Positions 41,512-43,702 of a stretch of DNA of 43,702 nt are shown piece by piece (position 1 is the first letter of the stretch; each line of letters opens with the position of its first letter). The stretch covers positions 1-43,702 of the forward strand of contig NZ_JXOJ01000008.1 of assembly GCF_001017125.1 (NCBI RefSeq), given 5' to 3'. The notes under the pieces are model-generated. The model made no database searches. It saw nothing but the letters and a program-made list of their open reading frames with translations, and was not told the origin of the DNA. Origin of the DNA: Methanoculleus sediminis. GTDB lineage: Archaea; Halobacteriota; Methanomicrobia; Methanomicrobiales; Methanoculleaceae. The position numbers and the translations under genes are program-made.

Positions 41512-43406
41512 GATTCCACGATATCGGAGCCTCCCGGCGGGACGAAAGCGGCGACCGCTTCGGTGTTCAAGGCGTTTTTGAGCCCTTTCCACTCGTCCTC
41601 CGAGAGTTTCTCCCTGAGTGCCCGGACTACCTTCCTTGCGGTGTCGTTCGGTTCGAACTGGCCGGGACGGAGTTCCACCCACACTTTCGTACGCCCGGTG
41701 ACGGCACCGGGGGGACCGCCGATGACGGCGACCTCGGGTGCTGTCGCAAGACCGATCGCCACCCCGAGCGGCACGTTCCTGAAATACTGCCGCTCGCCGC
41801 GGACGATGAAGGCGCCTCTCGCCACATACTCGCCGGATTCGGCCGTCTTGCTCACCTGGTCGGGCCGGGCGGCATAGACGTCCGCCGTGAAGTGCCCGAC
41901 CTTCCAGGCGTTTGAGTAGGAGGCGGCGAACTGCACGGCCTCGTCAAGGTGCTCGGTCGTGCCCTTCACGATGACGACGCTCCCGCCGTGGACGTCGGCG
42001 TGGACGAAGAGGTCCCCGCCCTCCATGTACTTCTTGACGAGTTCCTCGTTCTGGGAGGCGTCGCGGCCGCCGATGACAAGAATGCCGTCGCTGGTGGTGA
42101 ACCAGCGAAAGCGGTGATACCACCGCTTTTTCAGGAGGGCAAGGTTCCGTTTCGTCCGGGGCTTCTCGGGAACTGTCCGTTCCATCGCCACAAGCGCGCC
42201 TGCCTTCTTCTTCTTGAACTTCTTGATCTGGTCGTAGTAGCGGCCGAGGTTCTGCTCGATCGTCTCGTGGATGTGGATCTTCACCCGCTCCCCCGAGAGA
42301 TCGAGGTCCACCGCCGCATCGGCAGGATGAACTGCCCTGACCATCTTTACCGCAGGGTTATCGCCGTTCGCTTTCAGGATCTGCTCGATCTCCTGCCACG
42401 ACCGGTTTTTGCTCGCCTCATCAAGCGTCGCTATGATCCCGGCAACGTCCGTGTAGTTCTCGTAGATCACCTCCACGATCCGCCCATAGCGCTCGATCTT
42501 CTTCTCGAACCCCTTGATCGCCTCCGCCTGCCGCAGGCGGATCACCTCCGCCTGGGAGAGGCGGGGCTTCTCGGCCGCGGGCCCCTGCTTCTCGCCCGCC
42601 GTCTTCGGGTAGAACGCATCCAGGGCCTCACTGAAGGTCGCAAACCGCTCGCGAACCTCTTCGCCGGCAAGCACCACCGGCCAGCATCCGGACGCCGTTA
42701 TCACCGGCTCACGGCGTCCTCCTACATCGGCCATCAGCCGTTCGAACGCATCCCGGACAGCCTCCGCGTCCACTTCCGCGGCGGCGGCGCTCTTCTCGAC
42801 GCCGGCCACCCGGCAGACCTCTTCGGCATACGCGCCGCCGAGCATGCACCCGACGGCAAGCGTCCTGACGATATCGCGGTCGGACTCTGCAAGCATCGCC
42901 CCGAACGCCTCCGGCGATTGAGACGAACAGTCGGATCCCTCGAAGGCGTAGACCGCGCCGGGAACCACTTCACGGGTCTTGAAACGGTGGTGCCAGAGGG
43001 GCTTGACTATCGTATATTTTTCATCGCAGAGAACGGCGTTCCCCTCGTCGAAGAGCTCGAAGATGAGGTGATAGGTCGTATCCCGCTTCCCGATATCGAG
43101 GCTTACCGTGCGCTCGAGCCCGAGCTGGCGGATGCCGAGCACCTTCCCGCCTTCGAGGTGCTTTCTAAGCAGCATCGCGAAACTCGGCGGGTTCTTTGGA
43201 GGCACAGGAAACTCCGCGGTGAAGTGGGCGCGCCGTCCCGTCTCGACGAGGAGAAAGTACTTCGCCCGGTCTTCACCATTCAGCCTGATGCCGAGGGTCT
43301 TCGCATCGAACTGGTAGATCTTGCCGACCCAGAGCGGAAGGCGATCGGCAGCCTCCGCTGTCAGCGCCCGAAGATCGACCCCGCTCATTCCCTGTAGTGT
43401 CGCCAT
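41508..43406 (-). CDS. rqcH: Ribosome quality control factor RqcH (NEMF/Rqc2 homologue)
   Basis: 632 residues. The NFACT-N domain (SGVDLRALTAEAADRL, to about 185), a helical middle with an HhH-like part and long coiled coil (about 265-400), and the NFACT-R domain (RWFTTSDGILVIGGRDASQN, FVHADVHGGSVVIVKG) are in order. It binds the split 50S with peptidyl-tRNA and may add C-terminal tails. Where the family has an Asp-Arg pair, this protein shows Glu-Arg (GLERTVSLDIG). The ATG at 43406 is used; TATA-like TCTTTAGGTA at 43431-43440 suggests a leaderless mRNA. ATG at 43421 or 43388 is possible. Confidence 0.95.
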   Translation of the reverse strand: MATLQGMSGVDLRALTAEAADRLPLWVGKIYQFDAKTLGIRLNGEDRAKYFLLVETGRRAHFTAEFPVPPKNPPSFAMLLRKHLEGGKVLGIRQLGLERTVSLDIGKRDTTYHLIFELFDEGNAVLCDEKYTIVKPLWHHRFKTREVVPGAVYAFEGSDCSSQSPEAFGAMLAESDRDIVRTLAVGCMLGGAYAEEVCRVAGVEKSAAAAEVDAEAVRDAFERLMADVGGRREPVITASGCWPVVLAGEEVRERFATFSEALDAFYPKTAGEKQGPAAEKPRLSQAEVIRLRQAEAIKGFEKKIERYGRIVEVIYENYTDVAGIIATLDEASKNRSWQEIEQILKANGDNPAVKMVRAVHPADAAVDLDLSGERVKIHIHETIEQNLGRYYDQIKKFKKKKAGALVAMERTVPEKPRTKRNLALLKKRWYHRFRWFTTSDGILVIGGRDASQNEELVKKYMEGGDLFVHADVHGGSVVIVKGTTEHLDEAVQFAASYSNAWKVGHFTADVYAARPDQVSKTAESGEYVARGAFIVRGERQYFRNVPLGVAIGLATAPEVAVIGGPPGAVTGRTKVWVELRPGQFEPNDTARKVVRALREKLSEDEWKGLKNALNTEAVAAFVPPGGSDIVES

Positions 43407-43430
43407 TGATTCAGAATACATTCGGCCCGG

Positions 43431-43440
43431 TACCTAAAGA
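43431..43440 (-). promoter_or_regulatory. Candidate TATA box for rqcH-pelA
   Basis: TCTTTAGGTA on the minus strand lies 25-34 bases before the ATG at 43406, which would make the transcript leaderless. Confidence 0.4.
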
Positions 43441-43479
43441 AGGGTACGGGCCGTTCTGATATTGGAGGGGAGCGGGCGG

Positions 43480-43617
43480 GGGGCAGTCAGAGTCACCACA
43501 CTGGAAAACCCACAAGCAACTCATTGGACATCATAAATTCCCGGTCGGCAGTGAGGTCAAAGCCCCGTACACTGGACCGTGGGGATATCGCCTTAAGGGG
43601 GGTGGGGACAAAGGGGA
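43480..43617 (-). repeat. Non-hairpin part of a dispersed element (copy 2)
   Basis: On the minus strand the order is GGCGATA (43592-43586), GTGTACGGGG (43572-43563), then GATGTCCAATGAGTT (43532-43518), matching blocks at 111-158. One minus-strand frame is open across it and would end in LLVGFPVW before a stop, with in-frame Met codons at 43534-43529. The peptide is too short to call a gene. Confidence 0.5.
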
Positions 43618-43702
43618 GTGCGAGCGCAGCGAGCATGAGAAACTCGAAGAGTTTCGAGGTGCGAGCGCAGCGAGCATGAGAAACTCGAAGAGTTTCGAGG
43701 TG
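43618..43702. repeat. 41-base tandem repeat, hairpin locus D
   Basis: Two exact copies of a 41-base unit at 43618-43658 and 43659-43699, with the first three bases of a third copy cut by the window edge. Each unit begins GTGCGAGCGCAGCGAGCATG and contains the hairpin AAACTCGAAGAGTTT. Read on the other strand, it has the CTCGAA...TCTCATGCTC frame seen in locus B. Confidence 0.9.

Noticed and set aside
43618-43702. Possible CRISPR array at the window end
   Set aside because: The units are contiguous identical tandem copies with no spacers between repeats, and no cas gene is in the window.

Overview
The window is archaeal and fits a methanogen of the Methanomicrobiales; a Methanoculleus-like genome is my best guess from overall gene content and high GC, not from any marker I could search. 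Archaeal hallmarks are archaellins with class III signal peptides, a full FlaCE-G-F-H-I-J archaellum motor set, CheF, eIF5A, ABCE1, Pelota, RqcH, a TiaS-like GIDDTD protein, TATA-box promoters and GGAGG/GGTGA ribosome binding sites. Most genes are GC-rich, with two clearly AT-richer islands (about 17.25-18.7 kb and 22.3-23.6 kb).

Layout. 0.2-5.3 kb (minus strand): HTH/TiaS-like protein, homoserine dehydrogenase and its ACT partner, a DUF169 protein, NAD kinase and an inositol-monophosphatase-family phosphatase. 5.4-7.4 kb (plus): eIF5A, agmatinase and a HicBA-type toxin-antitoxin pair. 7.65-9.93 kb: a membrane-anchored protein divergent from two tandem archaellin genes. 9.9-11 kb: a gene-free block packed with small hairpins. 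11.07-21.6 kb: a surface-glycan island with a GT-C membrane protein, GT2, DUF354, a truncated UDP-ManNAc dehydrogenase, GT4, pyruvyl transferase, an FrhB-like ferredoxin protein and a flippase. 21.6-24.2 kb: a decayed region holding an O-acyltransferase gene, a tiny membrane-protein ORF with a duplicated fragment, and a frameshifted remnant. 24.2-31.3 kb: the archaellum motor operon. 31.4-37.9 kb: cheF, then cheY-B-A-C-D and a secreted propeller protein. 38.07-43.4 kb (minus): ABCE1, an EMC6-like membrane protein, Pelota and RqcH, a ribosome rescue and recycling neighbourhood. Both window ends carry hairpin repeats.

How the genes work together. Archaellins, motor and chemotaxis genes together make and steer the archaellum: FlaI/FlaJ/FlaH drive it, CheF couples CheY-P to the motor, and CheA/B/C/D set the signal. 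The glycan island lies between the archaellin genes and the motor operon. The most unusual signals are (1) a dispersed family of hairpin mosaics at four intergenic loci, two of which belong to one longer repeated element found near both window ends in opposite orientation; (2) a candidate structured RNA with its own TATA box between two divergent glycosyltransferase genes; and (3) uncharacterised proteins embedded in the archaellum and che operons.
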